Assembly (NCBI GenBank): GCA_024699325.1
Contig: JAILPS010000024.1
Coordinates: forward strand, 1 to 64,000
Source of the DNA: Lachnospiraceae bacterium
Lineage (GTDB): Bacteria > Bacillota > Clostridia > Lachnospirales > Lachnospiraceae
Direction of reading: 5' to 3'
Length of the DNA: 64,000 nucleotides
Part shown: positions 9,383 through 18,915 of the stretch, one piece after another
Position numbering within the stretch: position 1 is the stretch's first letter
Layout of the letters: the number at the start of each line of letters is the position of its first letter
Translations under genes and position numbers: made by a program
Notes under the pieces: generated by a model
Seen by the model: only the letters and a program-made list of their open reading frames with translations
The model's database searches: none
Told to the model about the DNA's origin: nothing

Positions 9383-9979
9383 CTACTTAGAATATAACTC
9401 GACGATTAACACGGCATTTACCGGAACATCAATCATCTCTCTTGTAGGGAGCTGCTTAACTGTACCTGTAAATGTCTCCTTGCCGCCATCTAACCACTCA
9501 GGAACGATTCTTCCTGCTGTAGCCTCTACGACATTCTTGTAAAGAGTGCTGCTCTGAGCGCTCTCCTTAACTGCGATAACATCGCCGGCGCTGATAAGAT
9601 AAGAAGGAATATTGATTACCTTGCCATTAACAGTAATATGCTTATGGTCAACCATCTGTCTTGCTTCCATTCTTGTTCTAGCCAGACCAAGTCTGAATAC
9701 GACGTTGTCAAGTCTGCTCTCCAGTAAGATCATAAGGTTATCACCAACGGTACCCTGACGCATCTTGCTGGCCTTTGTATAATAATTTCTAAAAGGCTTC
9801 TCTAACACACCGTAGATGAACTTAGCCTTCTGCTTCTCGCGAAGCTGAAGTCCGTACTCGCTCATCTTCTTGTTTGCTCTCTTTAACTTTCTATTAGAAG
9901 TTTTATCAATACCTAAAAATCCCGGTTCAAGCTCCAAAGATCTGCATCTTTTTAATACGGGAACTCTGTTAACTGCCAC
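9383..9979 (-). CDS. rpsD: 30S ribosomal protein S4
   Basis: Primary 16S rRNA-binding protein that nucleates 30S assembly, 198 aa. The S4 RNA-binding domain is recognisable (ESRLDNVVFRLGLA, then VDHKHITVNGKVINIPSYL). The N-terminus lacks the four-cysteine zinc cluster (one Cys only), so this is the zinc-independent form. The start codon is GTG at 9979, with GGAGGTG upstream. In many bacteria S4 represses this part of the cluster; whether it does so here is unknown. Confidence 0.97.
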   Translation of the reverse strand: MAVNRVPVLKRCRSLELEPGFLGIDKTSNRKLKRANKKMSEYGLQLREKQKAKFIYGVLEKPFRNYYTKASKMRQGTVGDNLMILLESRLDNVVFRLGLARTRMEARQMVDHKHITVNGKVINIPSYLISAGDVIAVKESAQSSTLYKNVVEATAGRIVPEWLDGGKETFTGTVKQLPTREMIDVPVNAVLIVELYSK

Positions 9980-9996
9980 TTTGTTGCACCTCCTAA

Positions 9997-10395
9997 TTAA
10001 ACTCTTCTACGCTTTGGTGGACGACATCCGTTGTGTGGAACTGGTGTTACATCGTGAATACTTGTAACCTCAAGACCTGCTGCTGCTAACGCACGGATAG
10101 CTGCTTCTCTTCCTGAACCTGGTCCTTTAACGAATACATCTACAGTCTTTAATCCGTGAATTAAAGCTGCCTTAGTCGCAGTTTCAGCTGCCATCTGAGC
10201 TGCATAAGGAGTAGATTTTCTTGAACCTTTAAATCCCAGACCGCCGGCACTTGCCCAAGAAAGAGCATTGCCCTGAGCATCTGTCAATGTAACGATTGTA
10301 TTGTTAAAAGATGCCTGGATATGTGCCTGTCCTCGTTCAACGTTTTTCTTAACGCGCTTTTTTGTCACCTTTTTTGCTGACGCTTGCTTAGCCAT
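9997..10395 (-). CDS. rpsK: 30S ribosomal protein S11
   Basis: Platform protein of the small subunit, 132 aa. It has the basic N-terminus, the [14 protein letters not shown] motif, SSAG-like [22 protein letters not shown], and the C-terminal [15 protein letters not shown]. It lies between rpsM and rpsD with short spacers, and its length is normal. Confidence 0.98.
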   Translation of the reverse strand: MAKQASAKKVTKKRVKKNVERGQAHIQASFNNTIVTLTDAQGNALSWASAGGLGFKGSRKSTPYAAQMAAETATKAALIHGLKTVDVFVKGPGSGREAAIRALAAAGLEVTSIHDVTPVPHNGCRPPKRRRV

Positions 10396-10430
10396 TTTAA
10401 AACTAACCTTCCCTTATGGGTTCCTTTCAA

Positions 10431-10799
10431 TTATTTTTTCTTGTTTGCTACAGTCTTCTTTGGTCCCTTGCGAGTTCTAGCATTGGTCTTAGTCTTCTGA
10501 CCGCGAACTGGCAGGCCCTTTCTGTGGCGAATACCTCTGTAACATCCGATCTCCTGAAGAGTCTTGATGTTCTGAGCTACTTCACGTCTTAAATCACCTT
10601 CTACTGTGTACTCGGCATCAATAACGTCACGAAGACGTGCTACCTCATCATCAGTAAGATCCTTAACGCGAGTATCAGGATTTACATTAGCCTTCTCGAG
10701 AATCTTAGTAGCGCTTACTCTTCCGATACCGAAAATGTAAGTTAATCCGATCTCAATACGCTTCTCTCTTGGTAAATCAACACCTGAAATTCGAGCCAT
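10431..10799 (-). CDS. rpsM: 30S ribosomal protein S13
   Basis: Head protein of the 30S subunit contacting the P-site tRNA and 50S, 122 aa. Motifs seen are [26 protein letters not shown] N-terminus, [11 protein letters not shown], and the basic tail [17 protein letters not shown]. The start ATG at 10799 is preceded by GGAGGTG. An unusual 160-nt spacer containing hairpins separates it from rpmJ. Confidence 0.98.
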   Translation of the reverse strand: MARISGVDLPREKRIEIGLTYIFGIGRVSATKILEKANVNPDTRVKDLTDDEVARLRDVIDAEYTVEGDLRREVAQNIKTLQEIGCYRGIRHRKGLPVRGQKTKTNARTRKGPKKTVANKKK

Positions 10800-10960
10800 G
10801 TGTGTCTTGCACCTCCATTGTCAATAATAAATAACACTTTGCCGGAAATGACACCGACAAAAAGAACTCCCGTTTTGCACGGAAGCATATATCAATCAGT
10901 AGATTACTCTACTGCAGCCGCTTGATACATGATGAGTTGTGTAACTCGACTTAAAGGAAA
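10800..10960 (-). promoter_or_regulatory. Structured spacer between rpmJ and rpsM
   Basis: This 161-nt gap is much longer than its neighbours. It contains a perfect 7-bp hairpin (CAGTAGA with TCTACTG, 10897-10914) and a shorter stem near 10935-10950. No reading frame is convincing. By position it could be the target for autogenous control of the alpha operon (S4 does this in E. coli), but that is inference. Confidence 0.4.
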
Positions 10961-11074
10961 TTAACCCTGTCTCTGCTTATGCTTTGGGTTTTCGCAGATT
11001 ATACGGATCGTGCCCTTTCTCTTAATAACCTTGCACTTTTCGCACATAGGCTTTACGGATACTCTAACCTTCAC
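10961..11074 (-). CDS. rpmJ: 50S ribosomal protein L36
   Basis: 37-aa zinc-ribbon protein of the large subunit. Its reading frame begins [14 protein letters not shown] and ends KHKQRQG. The zinc ligands are two Cys separated by two residues near position 11, a third Cys in IRIICE, and the histidine in NPKH, i.e. the zinc-binding form. The start is GTG at 11074 with GAGGAGG 6 nt upstream. It is the first gene after the internal promoter at 11143-11172. Confidence 0.97.
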   Translation of the reverse strand: MKVRVSVKPMCEKCKVIKRKGTIRIICENPKHKQRQG

Positions 11075-11089
11075 AGTCGTCCTCCTCTC

Positions 11090-11112
11090 TATCCATAGGC
11101 GCACTATGGATA
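11090..11112 (-). other. Hairpin in the rpmJ leader
   Basis: A perfect 9-bp inverted repeat (TATCCATAG, 5-nt loop, CTATGGATA) lies in the transcript made from the 11143-11172 promoter and ends just upstream of the rpmJ ribosome site. It could modulate translation or mRNA stability. Confidence 0.6.
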
Positions 11113-11142
11113 ATAAGCTTTCTTTACAAAACAGCGTTTAAC

Positions 11143-11172
11143 ATATTATCACTGTTTATTACAACTTGTCAA
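11143..11172 (-). promoter_or_regulatory. Internal sigma-A promoter driving rpmJ to rplQ
   Basis: On the minus strand, a consensus -35 TTGACA (11167-11172) and a -10 TAATAT (11143-11148) are 18 nt apart, between infA and rpmJ. It would allow separate expression of the alpha operon. Confidence 0.75.
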
Positions 11173-11180
11173 GAAGAAAT

Positions 11181-11399
11181 TTACTTATCTCTCCAAATAA
11201 TTCTGCCCTTTGAAAGATCATATGGTGATAACTCCAATGTAACCTTGTCACCAGGCAGGATACGGATGTAGTTCATTCTCAGCTTGCCGCTGATATGAGC
11301 AAGGACCTTATGTCCATTTTCGAGCTCAACCTGGAACATCGCGTTCGGAAGCTTCTCGATAACTGTTCCTTCAATTTCAATTACATCTGACTTTGACAT
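11181..11399 (-). CDS. infA: Translation initiation factor IF-1
   Basis: S1/OB-fold factor that binds the 30S A site during initiation, 72 aa. The protein shows the typical [24 protein letters not shown] start, [24 protein letters not shown] and the [18 protein letters not shown] ending. The start ATG at 11399 overlaps the stop of the KOW gene by one base (TAATG), so the two are translationally coupled. Confidence 0.98.
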   Translation of the reverse strand: MSKSDVIEIEGTVIEKLPNAMFQVELENGHKVLAHISGKLRMNYIRILPGDKVTLELSPYDLSKGRIIWRDK

Positions 11400-11662
11400 T
11401 AACTATTCTCCTTATATGTTCTGATTGCAAATACTAGATCGGCATCTGTAAGTCTGCCCTCATTGAGCCTGGCCTCGATGCCCTCCGGCTTATATTTTAT
11501 AAGCTGGACATGCTTCTTCTTTTTATTCTTGGGTTTCGCAAGAGTTTTCTGTCTGCCGTTTGCCACTGTGACTGTGTCCGCGCTTTCTTCTATTATAATA
11601 TAGATGTTTCCCGCGTCGTGTCCCATGAGTGACCTCACGAGCATTCCCTTTTCATAGTTCAT
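11399..11662 (-). CDS. KOW-domain RNA-binding protein
   Basis: Small basic protein of 87 aa with a KOW-like N-terminus ([19 protein letters not shown]) and a lysine stretch (PKNKKKKH). Proteins of this kind, distantly like archaeal/eukaryotic L14e, are encoded between map and infA in many Clostridia and presumably bind RNA on the ribosome; the exact role is not established. The ATG at 11662 follows AGAGG at 5 nt; a GTG two codons earlier sits on the ribosome site itself and was not chosen. Confidence 0.85.
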   Translation of the reverse strand: MNYEKGMLVRSLMGHDAGNIYIIIEESADTVTVANGRQKTLAKPKNKKKKHVQLIKYKPEGIEARLNEGRLTDADLVFAIRTYKENS

Positions 11663-11682
11663 AAGCACCTCTTCGCTTTGAG

Positions 11683-12441
11683 CTAGTCTCTTAAGATGGA
11701 GAATAGCTCAGGCTCGCCGTCCGTTATGAGGATTGTGTTTTCATAATGGGCTGATGGCTTGCCGTCCGCCGTGACAACGTCCCAGTCGTCTAACCATTTG
11801 ACTCTCGGGCTTGCCATATTTACTATCGGCTCAACCGCCAAAGTCATTCCCTTCTTTAATATAAGTCCTCTTCCGATTGGCTTATAGTTTGGAACCGTGG
11901 GCTCCTCGTGAAGCTCGGTCCCTATGCCGTGACCGGTCAGCTCTCTTGCTATACCATATCCAAAGCTTTCTACGTATTTCTGTATCGCAGCTGATATATC
12001 ATACAAATGATTGCCAGCCTTTGCAAACTTCATACCTTCGAAAAATGCCTGCTTCGTGACTTCCACAAGCTTCCTCTTCTCATCTGAGACCTCTCCGACA
12101 CACCATGTTCTCGCAGCATCTGAATGGTAGCCCTTATAAACAACGCCGCCATCTATGCTCACGATGTCGCCCTCCTTAATGATGCGGTCAGCTCTCGGAA
12201 TTCCGTGAACCACCTGTTCATTGACAGAGACGCATACCGTGCCCGGGAAACCCTCATATCCCAGAAAATTAGGCTCGCAGCCGTCATAGCTGTGTGTAAT
12301 CTCCAAAGCCAGTTTATCGATATCGAGTGTCGACATCCCCGGCTTAAGTGCCTTCCTAAGCTCCTCATGCATCGATGCCAGCACGAAACCGGCATGACGC
12401 ATAAGCTCTAATTCCTCACCAGATTTAATCGTTATTGGCAT
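11683..12441 (-). CDS. map: Type I methionine aminopeptidase
   Basis: Removes the N-terminal methionine from nascent proteins; 252 aa, single-domain type I form. The pita-bread fold motifs and metal ligands are visible: DGGVVYKGYHSDAARTW (two Asp), GHGIGTELHEEP (His), AVEPI (Glu) and ENTILIT (Glu). The start at 12441 has GGAGG 5 nt upstream; an ATG four codons earlier has no site. It lies between adk and the KOW gene as in the standard spc-alpha junction. Confidence 0.97.
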   Translation of the reverse strand: MPITIKSGEELELMRHAGFVLASMHEELRKALKPGMSTLDIDKLALEITHSYDGCEPNFLGYEGFPGTVCVSVNEQVVHGIPRADRIIKEGDIVSIDGGVVYKGYHSDAARTWCVGEVSDEKRKLVEVTKQAFFEGMKFAKAGNHLYDISAAIQKYVESFGYGIARELTGHGIGTELHEEPTVPNYKPIGRGLILKKGMTLAVEPIVNMASPRVKWLDDWDVVTADGKPSAHYENTILITDGEPELFSILRD

Positions 12442-12470
12442 GTTCGCCTCCAAAGATCTAATCCGATCTA

Positions 12471-13112
12471 TTAACCCAGGATTTTAACGATGTCGTTGAA
12501 GACATCCTTCATGTCCTGTGTTCCATCAACGCTTCTCAAAACGCCGGCAGCTGTGTAGTAGTCAATCAGCGGCTGGGTCTGTGCATGGTACACATCCAGT
12601 CTCTTCTTAACTGTCTCAGGCTTGTCGTCATCTCTCAAAATAAGCGCTGAACCGCATCTGTCGCAGATACCCTCAACCTTGGTTGGGATATAGACAACGT
12701 GATATGTAGCACCGCAGGTTACGCATGCGCGTCTGCCGCCCATTCTGTTGATGATATTCTCATCGGGAACGTCAACATTTACTGCGTAGTCGATCTTCTC
12801 GCCGAGCTTGTTTAACGCGTCAGTGAGAACCTCTGCCTGTGGAATTGTTCTTGGGAAACCGTCGAGAACATAGCCGTTCTTGCAGTCGTCCTGTGCTACT
12901 CTGTCAAGAAGTATCTTAACAGTGAGCTCATCCGGAACCAACTGTCCCTGATCCATGTACTTCTTAGCTTCCTTGCCAAGCTCTGTTCCGTTCTTAATGT
13001 TAGCACGGAAAATATCGCCTGTGGAAATGTGAGGGATTGAATACTTATCTGCTATCATCTTAGCCTGTGTACCCTTGCCGGCACCAGGAGCACCCAACAT
13101 AATTATCTTCAT
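12471..13112 (-). CDS. adk: Adenylate kinase
   Basis: Catalyses ATP + AMP to 2 ADP. The 213-aa protein has the P-loop [10 protein letters not shown], the AMP-binding segment (STGDIFR, DGFPRT) and a long LID domain with a Cys4 zinc site (CVTC about 20 residues before CDRC), typical of Gram-positive enzymes. Start ATG at 13112 with GGAGG upstream. It is separated from secY by 97 nt containing two hairpins. Confidence 0.98.
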   Translation of the reverse strand: MKIIMLGAPGAGKGTQAKMIADKYSIPHISTGDIFRANIKNGTELGKEAKKYMDQGQLVPDELTVKILLDRVAQDDCKNGYVLDGFPRTIPQAEVLTDALNKLGEKIDYAVNVDVPDENIINRMGGRRACVTCGATYHVVYIPTKVEGICDRCGSALILRDDDKPETVKKRLDVYHAQTQPLIDYYTAAGVLRSVDGTQDMKDVFNDIVKILG

Positions 13113-13127
13113 GCTACCTCCAAATTA

Positions 13128-13207
13128 CTCCAAAATCCGCAAATTTTGGAGATTTTCATTTGACAAAACAACCCTTGGAACCCTAAACGGGTCCCAGGGG
13201 GCTGTTT
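13128..13207 (-). other. Two hairpins in the secY-adk spacer
   Basis: Downstream of secY is a long imperfect stem (13166-13207, about 18 bp with mismatches, AAACAGCCC pairing to GGGTTGTTT). Only a short T run follows, so it is a poor terminator. Just before the adk ribosome site is a second 9-bp inverted repeat (CTCCAAAAT, 13128-13150). Together they probably tune adk expression or mark an RNA processing point. Confidence 0.5.
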
Positions 13208-13209
13208 GA

Positions 13210-14529
13210 TTAACTATTTAAGAATCCCTTATAATTTCTAACCAGCATCTGTGACTCAATCTGCTGTAATGTTTCAAGAATAACACCAACTACGATTATA
13301 ATTGATGTACCACCAAATGAAAGTGAACCTATTCCAGCAACTCCTGATATAACAAGAGGAACTGAACATACGATAATAAGTCCTACAGCACCGATGAATA
13401 CGAGGTAGTTTAAGATACCTGTGAAGTACTCAGCGGTTGGCTTGCCAGGTCTTATACCAGGTACTGAACCACCCTGCTTCTTGATGTTCTCTGATACTTC
13501 GTTTGGATTAAATGTGATTGAAGTATAGAAATAAGCAAATCCTATGATCATTACTACATACAGCACAAATCCGAGGCTTACATACCAGGGGTAACCCTTT
13601 CTGAACCAGCAACCCGGGCTTAAGAACTGAAGAATTCTGATCACTACGACGTTGGTAATATTTACAAACTGGCCAATGATCTGCGGTATGGACATAAGCG
13701 AAGAGGCAAAGATTACAGGAATAACTCCTGCGGTGTTTACCTTAAGCGGAATGCTTGAGCTCTGTCCGCCGATAAGTCTGCGGCCAACCGTCTTCTTAGC
13801 ATACATAACAGGAATCTGACGAACACCATCCTGAAGATAGATTACAAATACTATCATCGCGAGGATAATCGCAACAATGATCGCTAAGTTGAGTATTGCT
13901 CTTGCCCAGCCGATTGATGACGGTGTTACGAATGCATTCTTGAGAGTAATAATATCGTTCGGGAAACCTGAGATAATATTGATAACAAGGATGATTGAAA
14001 TACCGTTGCCTACGCCTTTTTCTGTTATTCTCTCACCAATCCACATAAGCATTGCTGAGCCGGCTGTAAGTGTGATAACTACTATTGCGTAGTCATACCA
14101 TGCAGGGTTGCTTCCGAGAAGACCCTGACCGCCGAAGCTTATAGATAATGCGAGTGACTGTAACACTGACAGACCAATCGTCACATATCTTGTAATCTCA
14201 GCTATCTTCTTACGTCCATCCTCACCGTCCTGCTGTAACTCCTCAAGGGCTGGAATAGCCATTGTGAGAAGCTGCATGATGATTGATGATGTAATGTAAG
14301 GAGTGATGCTTAATGCGAAAATAGAAAATGATTCAAAAGAACCACCAGTGATGCTGTTCAAAAAGTTGAACGCATCACTGCTATTTAATAAATTTGCGAT
14401 AGACGAGCTATCTGTACCAGGAACTGGAATCTGTGATCCGAGACGAACTACTACCATCATAAAGAATGTGTAGAACAGTTTCTTTCTCAAGTCTTTCACC
14501 TTCAAAGCATTTTGAAGAGTTTTAAACAT
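13210..14529 (-). CDS. secY: Preprotein translocase channel subunit SecY
   Basis: Forms the membrane channel of the Sec translocon, 439 aa with about ten hydrophobic helices. Recognisable parts are the N-terminal FFMMVVVRLGSQIPVPG, the plug/TM2 region GGSFESFSIFALSITPYITSSIIMQL (split by the usual serines), and the cytoplasmic loops GIRPGKPT and C-terminal MLVRNYKGFL. The start ATG overlaps the rplO stop by one base (TAATG). Confidence 0.98.
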   Translation of the reverse strand: MFKTLQNALKVKDLRKKLFYTFFMMVVVRLGSQIPVPGTDSSSIANLLNSSDAFNFLNSITGGSFESFSIFALSITPYITSSIIMQLLTMAIPALEELQQDGEDGRKKIAEITRYVTIGLSVLQSLALSISFGGQGLLGSNPAWYDYAIVVITLTAGSAMLMWIGERITEKGVGNGISIILVINIISGFPNDIITLKNAFVTPSSIGWARAILNLAIIVAIILAMIVFVIYLQDGVRQIPVMYAKKTVGRRLIGGQSSSIPLKVNTAGVIPVIFASSLMSIPQIIGQFVNITNVVVIRILQFLSPGCWFRKGYPWYVSLGFVLYVVMIIGFAYFYTSITFNPNEVSENIKKQGGSVPGIRPGKPTAEYFTGILNYLVFIGAVGLIIVCSVPLVISGVAGIGSLSFGGTSIIIVVGVILETLQQIESQMLVRNYKGFLNS

Positions 14530-14972
14530 TAGATCACCTCTGCACTTCCACCAGCTGCCTCAATCTTAGCCTTAGCACCCTCGCTGAATGCGTTAACCTT
14601 AACTGTGAGCTTCTTGGTTAATTCTCCATTTCCAAGTATCTTTACGCCGTCCTTAGGGCTCTTGATGATGCCGTTCTCAAGCAGAGCCTGAATTGTAACC
14701 TCATCACCATCGTTAAATGCCTCAAGTGCGCCGACATTGATTGTCTCAATGATTTTTGTATTAATATTATTGAAGCCTCTCTTTGGAAGACGTCTGTATA
14801 AAGGCATCTGACCACCTTCGAAACCAGGTCTGATGCTTCCGCCAGAACGTGCCTTCTGTCCCTTTGCTCCCTTACCGGCTGTCTTTCCGTTGCCTGAACC
14901 GTGACCACGACCACGACGGAAGTTGTCACTGTGAACGGAACCTGCAGCAGGTGTCAAATTGGATAAATCCAT
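14529..14972 (-). CDS. rplO: 50S ribosomal protein L15
   Basis: Late-assembly large-subunit protein, 147 aa. The glycine- and arginine-rich N-terminus ([26 protein letters not shown]) and the [18 protein letters not shown] motif are diagnostic. It is preceded by rpmD and coupled to secY by a one-base overlap. Length is normal. Confidence 0.98.
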   Translation of the reverse strand: MDLSNLTPAAGSVHSDNFRRGRGHGSGNGKTAGKGAKGQKARSGGSIRPGFEGGQMPLYRRLPKRGFNNINTKIIETINVGALEAFNDGDEVTIQALLENGIIKSPKDGVKILGNGELTKKLTVKVNAFSEGAKAKIEAAGGSAEVI

Positions 14973-14992
14973 GACTGCACCTCCTATTTTAA

Positions 14993-15175
14993 TTAGATTT
15001 CTTCAACCTTTACTAAATGCTTAACCTTTGCAATCATTCCTCTGACTGCTGCATTGTCCGGAAGCTCTACTGTCTTGTGAAGCTTTCTTAAACCAAGAGC
15101 CTCAACAGTTGCCTTATTCTTCGGAACTGCACCAATAGGGGACTTTACTAATGTAACCTTTAACTTCTCAGCCAT
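14993..15175 (-). CDS. rpmD: 50S ribosomal protein L30
   Basis: 60-aa large-subunit protein with the family pattern [28 protein letters not shown] (read in pieces: [30 protein letters not shown]). Present between rpsE and rplO as in other bacteria. Confidence 0.97.
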   Translation of the reverse strand: MAEKLKVTLVKSPIGAVPKNKATVEALGLRKLHKTVELPDNAAVRGMIAKVKHLVKVEEI

Positions 15176-15193
15176 TATTATTCCTCCTCTTAA

Positions 15194-15703
15194 TTATGCA
15201 AGAATCTCTTCTACAGCCTTACCGCGAAGCTTTGCAACCTGCTCTGGTGTCTTTAATGCCTGTAAACCATTAAGTGTAGCATAAACAACGTTCTGCTTGT
15301 TGTTTGAACCAAGTGACTTTGTACGGATGTTCTTTACGCCTGCAAGCTCGAGAACGGCACGTGCTGCGCCACCTGCGATGATACCTGTACCACTAGGAGC
15401 TCTCTTGAGAAGCACCTCAGCGCTTCCGAACTTACCTGTGTATGTATGAGGTATAGATGAATTAGCATCAAGCGGGATCTCTACGAGGCTCTTGATAGCA
15501 GCCTCCTTGCCCTTACGGATTGCCTCTGGAATTTCTGTTGCTTTGCCAAGGCCGGCACCAACATGTCCATTCTTATCACCTACGATAACTAAGGCTGTGA
15601 ATCTCATGGTACGTCCACCCTTAACAGTCTTAGATACTCTCTTGATGGAAAATACCTTATCTTCAAGCTCAAGTGTGCTTGGATCGATGATTGTACGCTT
15701 CAT
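15194..15703 (-). CDS. rpsE: 30S ribosomal protein S5
   Basis: Small-subunit protein of the decoding fidelity region, 169 aa. The double-stranded RNA-binding N-domain ([23 protein letters not shown]) and the C-domain ([38 protein letters not shown]) are clear. Spectinomycin-sensitive-type loop (VKGGR) is unchanged. Normal length and position. Confidence 0.98.
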   Translation of the reverse strand: MKRTIIDPSTLELEDKVFSIKRVSKTVKGGRTMRFTALVIVGDKNGHVGAGLGKATEIPEAIRKGKEAAIKSLVEIPLDANSSIPHTYTGKFGSAEVLLKRAPSGTGIIAGGAARAVLELAGVKNIRTKSLGSNNKQNVVYATLNGLQALKTPEQVAKLRGKAVEEILA

Positions 15704-15718
15704 GTTACTCCTCCCTGA

Positions 15719-16087
15719 CTAGAATTCCAGACCAGCTTCACGAGCTGCGTCTGCTAATGCCTTGATCTTACCCTGATAGATAAAACCGCCTCTGTCAAAG
15801 ACAACTTCCTTGATGCCTGCCTCAACAGCCTTAGTGCCGATAACCTTACCAACATAAGCTGCAGCTGCAACATCATTTGTCTTGTCTAACTCTGCCTTAA
15901 CGTCCTTCTGAAGTGTAGAGGCTGCGAGCAATGTCTTACCTGCAACATCATCAATAACCTGTGCATAAATGTGGTCATTGCTTCTGAAAACAGCAAGACG
16001 TGGTCTCTGTGCAGTTCCAACAATGTGTCTGCGTGATCTTCTATGCTTCTCCTGACGTACTTCACTACGGGATACTTTACTAACCAT
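15719..16087 (-). CDS. rplR: 50S ribosomal protein L18
   Basis: 5S rRNA-binding protein, 122 aa. The typical motifs are [31 protein letters not shown] (in pieces) with the central RPRL.VFRS box, and the [26 protein letters not shown] ending. It lies between rplF and rpsE. Confidence 0.98.
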   Translation of the reverse strand: MVSKVSRSEVRQEKHRRSRRHIVGTAQRPRLAVFRSNDHIYAQVIDDVAGKTLLAASTLQKDVKAELDKTNDVAAAAYVGKVIGTKAVEAGIKEVVFDRGGFIYQGKIKALADAAREAGLEF

Positions 16088-16105
16088 TGTGTCTCACTCC
16101 TCTCC

Positions 16106-16648
16106 TTACTTCTTACCTGTCTTACCAGCCTTGCGGATGATTGTCTCATCAGCATACTTGATACCCTTGCCCTTGTATGGCTCAGGCATTCTCTTAGTTC
16201 TGATCTCGGCAGCGTACTGTCCAACCTTCTCCTTATCAATACCCTTAACGATAATGATATTCTGGCCATCGAGAACAGTCTCGATACCCTCTGGGTCTTC
16301 CATCTCTACCGGGTGAGAATAACCAAGGTTTAATGTAAGCTTCTTACCCTGCTTAGCAGCTCTGTAACCAACACCGTTAACCTCAAGCTTCTTCTCATAT
16401 CCCTGTGTAACACCAACAACCATGTTGTTGATCAGGGTTCTTGTAAGTCCGTGTAAGGACTTCATCTTCTTTAAATCGTTAGGTCTGGAAACTGTGATTT
16501 CAGCACCCTCAAGCTTGATTTCCATCTCAGCCGGAAGTACTCTCTCAAGTGTTCCCTTAGGACCCTTAACAGTCACCTTATTATTTTCTGCGATATCTAC
16601 AGTAACACCTGCAGGTACAGCGATGGGCAATTTACCAATTCGTGACAT
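16106..16648 (-). CDS. rplF: 50S ribosomal protein L6
   Basis: Binds 23S rRNA near the factor-binding site, 180 aa. Two related domains are visible, with [15 protein letters not shown] at the start, [12 protein letters not shown], and the C-terminal [14 protein letters not shown]. Normal length and position. Confidence 0.98.
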   Translation of the reverse strand: MSRIGKLPIAVPAGVTVDIAENNKVTVKGPKGTLERVLPAEMEIKLEGAEITVSRPNDLKKMKSLHGLTRTLINNMVVGVTQGYEKKLEVNGVGYRAAKQGKKLTLNLGYSHPVEMEDPEGIETVLDGQNIIIVKGIDKEKVGQYAAEIRTKRMPEPYKGKGIKYADETIIRKAGKTGKK

Positions 16649-16683
16649 TTGCCATTCCTCCTAAAATTTGTTGTTCGTCTGAA

Positions 16684-17085
16684 TTACCAAACGAATGCCA
16701 GAACCTCTCCACCAATCTTCTTGCTACGAGCTTCCTTATCTGTCATAACACCCTGATTTGTAGAGATGATTGCAATACCAAGTCCTCCTAAAACCTTAGG
16801 AAGATCCTCGCTGCTGACATAAGCACGAAGACCAGGCTTGGAAATTCTCTTGATACCTGAGATAACCTTCTCATTCTTATCTGCACCGTACTTAAGTGTG
16901 ATGCGGATATCCTTGAAATTACCATTATCAACTAAATCATACTTTGCAATATATCCCTCATTTACAAGGATATCTGCGATAGCGAGCTTCATCTTTGATG
17001 ATGGTACATCTACTGTATCATGCTTTGCTGTATTCGCATTACGAATTCTAGTAAGCATATCTGCGATAGGATCACTGATTCCCAT
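16684..17085 (-). CDS. rpsH: 30S ribosomal protein S8
   Basis: 16S rRNA-binding protein, 133 aa, with [14 protein letters not shown] at the start and [26 protein letters not shown] at the end (read in pieces). In E. coli S8 is the translational repressor of the spc operon; no equivalent target was recognised here. Confidence 0.98.
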   Translation of the reverse strand: MGISDPIADMLTRIRNANTAKHDTVDVPSSKMKLAIADILVNEGYIAKYDLVDNGNFKDIRITLKYGADKNEKVISGIKRISKPGLRAYVSSEDLPKVLGGLGIAIISTNQGVMTDKEARSKKIGGEVLAFVW

Positions 17086-17108
17086 TGTATTGTCCTCCTT
17101 CCTTACTT

Positions 17109-17294
17109 CTACCAGCTAGCTTTCTTAACACCAGGGATTTCGCCCTTATATGCTAATTCACGGAAACAAATTCTGCAAATTCCATACTTTCTTAAGTAAG
17201 CATGTGGACGGCCACAAATCTTGCAGCGATTGTACTCTCTTGTAGAGAACTTCTGTGGTCTCTGCTGCTTAATTTTCATTGAAGTCTTTGCCAT
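17109..17294 (-). CDS. rpsZ: 30S ribosomal protein S14, zinc-binding type Z
   Basis: 61-aa short form of S14 with two CxxC pairs (CKIC and CRIC, 15-16 residues apart), the zinc ribbon of type Z proteins. It is located between rplE and rpsH and preserves the [11 protein letters not shown]-terminus and PGVKKASW ending typical of Gram-positives. A zinc-independent paralogue, if any, is outside the window. Confidence 0.97.
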   Translation of the reverse strand: MAKTSMKIKQQRPQKFSTREYNRCKICGRPHAYLRKYGICRICFRELAYKGEIPGVKKASW

Positions 17295-17312
17295 TGAAAA
17301 CTTACCCTCCTA

Positions 17313-17855
17313 TTATTTCTGGAACGGCATGTTGAAGAGTCTGAGAAGCTCACGGGCCTCCTCGTCTGTCTTTGCCGTTGTAACGAAGATAACATCCATA
17401 CCTCTTGTCTTATCTACCTTGTCGAACTCGATCTCAGGGAAGATAAGCTGCTCCTTGATACCAAGAGCATAGTTGCCTCTGCCGTCAAATGAATTTGCAC
17501 TAACACCTCTAAAGTCACGAACTCGTGGAAGTGAAAGGTTTACAAGACGATCTAAGAACTCATACATTCTGTCGCCTCTGAGTGTAACCTTACAACCAAT
17601 AGCCATGCCCTCTCTGATCTTGAAGTTAGCTATAGACTTCTTAGACTTTGTAGCTACGACCTTCTGACCAGTAATTGTCTCTAACTCCTTAATAGCTGTA
17701 TCGAGAACCTTTGCGTTCTCCTTAGCCTCACCTACGCCACGATTAACAACGATCTTGTCTAACTTCGGAACTTCCATGATGTTCTTGTATCCGAACTTCT
17801 TAATCATAGCAGGTACGACCTCGCTTGCATAAAATTCCTTTAATCTGCTGCTCAC
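17313..17855 (-). CDS. rplE: 50S ribosomal protein L5
   Basis: 5S rRNA-binding protein of the central protuberance, 180 aa, with [20 protein letters not shown], the [18 protein letters not shown] segment, and [17 protein letters not shown] (read in pieces). The start is GTG at 17855 with GGAGG 7 nt upstream. Confidence 0.98.
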   Translation of the reverse strand: MSSRLKEFYASEVVPAMIKKFGYKNIMEVPKLDKIVVNRGVGEAKENAKVLDTAIKELETITGQKVVATKSKKSIANFKIREGMAIGCKVTLRGDRMYEFLDRLVNLSLPRVRDFRGVSANSFDGRGNYALGIKEQLIFPEIEFDKVDKTRGMDVIFVTTAKTDEEARELLRLFNMPFQK

Positions 17856-17882
17856 AGTGCGAACCTCCTTTCAAATAGTCGA

Positions 17883-18212
17883 TTAGTTGTTCTTAGGCTT
17901 CTTAACAACGTCGATGACCTCACCGGTCTTCTTGTTGACACGGCTCTTAGTACCGTCAGCTTCTACCTTGAAACCAACTCTAACAGCCTGGCCCTTTGCA
18001 AGATACATAACATTGGAAGCGTCAATGAAGCTTTCCTTTGTAACGATGCCGCCCTGTGGGTTACCTGCAGCTGGCTTAGTATGTCTAGAAACCATACCAA
18101 CGCCCTCAACCTTAACCTTAGAACCGGCAACCTCAAGAACCTTGCCTTCCTTATCCTTATCCTTACCAGCGATTACTCTGACGGTATCGCCTACTTTGAT
18201 CTTCATAGCCAT
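17883..18212 (-). CDS. rplX: 50S ribosomal protein L24
   Basis: Assembly initiator protein, 109 aa, with the KOW motif at its N-terminus (KVGDTVRVIAGKDKDKEGKV) and VEGVGMVSRHTKP. Between rplN and rplE, normal length. Confidence 0.98.
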   Translation of the reverse strand: MAMKIKVGDTVRVIAGKDKDKEGKVLEVAGSKVKVEGVGMVSRHTKPAAGNPQGGIVTKESFIDASNVMYLAKGQAVRVGFKVEADGTKSRVNKKTGEVIDVVKKPKNN

Positions 18213-18223
18213 ATCGCCACCTC

Positions 18224-18592
18224 CTATAATACTTCTGGAGCAAGAGAAACGATCTTCATGAACTGCTTCTCTCTGAGCTCTCTTGCAACTGGTCCAAAAA
18301 TACGTGTGCCTCTAGGTGTCTTGTCATCCTTAATGATAACTGCTGCGTTCTCATCAAAGCGGATGTAAGAACCGTTCTTACGACGAGCACCCTTTACACT
18401 ACGTACAACAACTGCCTTAACGACGTCACCCTTCTTAACAACACCGCCGGGCGTTGCATCCTTAACAGAAGCAACAATGACGTCACCGATATTAGCATAT
18501 CTTCTGGTTGAACCGCCCATAACACGGATGCAAAGAAGTTCCTTAGCACCTGTATTGTCGGCAACCTTCAGTCTTGTTTCCTGCTGAATCAT
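18224..18592 (-). CDS. rplN: 50S ribosomal protein L14
   Basis: Interface protein of the 50S subunit, 122 aa; starts [24 protein letters not shown] (in pieces) and has the conserved [17 protein letters not shown] and [13 protein letters not shown] segments. Normal length and position. Confidence 0.98.
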   Translation of the reverse strand: MIQQETRLKVADNTGAKELLCIRVMGGSTRRYANIGDVIVASVKDATPGGVVKKGDVVKAVVVRSVKGARRKNGSYIRFDENAAVIIKDDKTPRGTRIFGPVARELREKQFMKIVSLAPEVL

Positions 18593-18635
18593 CTTGAATA
18601 CTCCTTTCAGTAATCATCAACTGAATTCGAAAAAA

Positions 18636-18890
18636 CTATCTAGCCTTCTCGATAATCTCTACAAGTCTCCATCTCTTATCCTTAGATAAAGGTCTTGTCT
18701 CCATAACTTTAACTGTGTCACCGATACCACAAGCGTTCTCCTCATCATGAGCCTTAAGCTTGTAAGTTCTCTTAACGATTTTTCCGTAAAGAGGATGCTT
18801 CACATTATCTTCAACAGCGACAACGATTGTCTTGTCCATCTTATCGCTGACTACCTTACCGGTACGAATCTTTCTTAAATTTCTTTCCAC
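18636..18890 (-). CDS. rpsQ: 30S ribosomal protein S17
   Basis: OB-fold 16S rRNA-binding protein, 84 aa, with [17 protein letters not shown] and a [19 protein letters not shown] segment. The start codon is GTG at 18890 with GGAGGAA upstream. Confidence 0.98.
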   Translation of the reverse strand: MERNLRKIRTGKVVSDKMDKTIVVAVEDNVKHPLYGKIVKRTYKLKAHDEENACGIGDTVKVMETRPLSKDKRWRLVEIIEKAR

Positions 18891-18915
18891 GACAACAATT
18901 CCTCCTTCCTACGGA

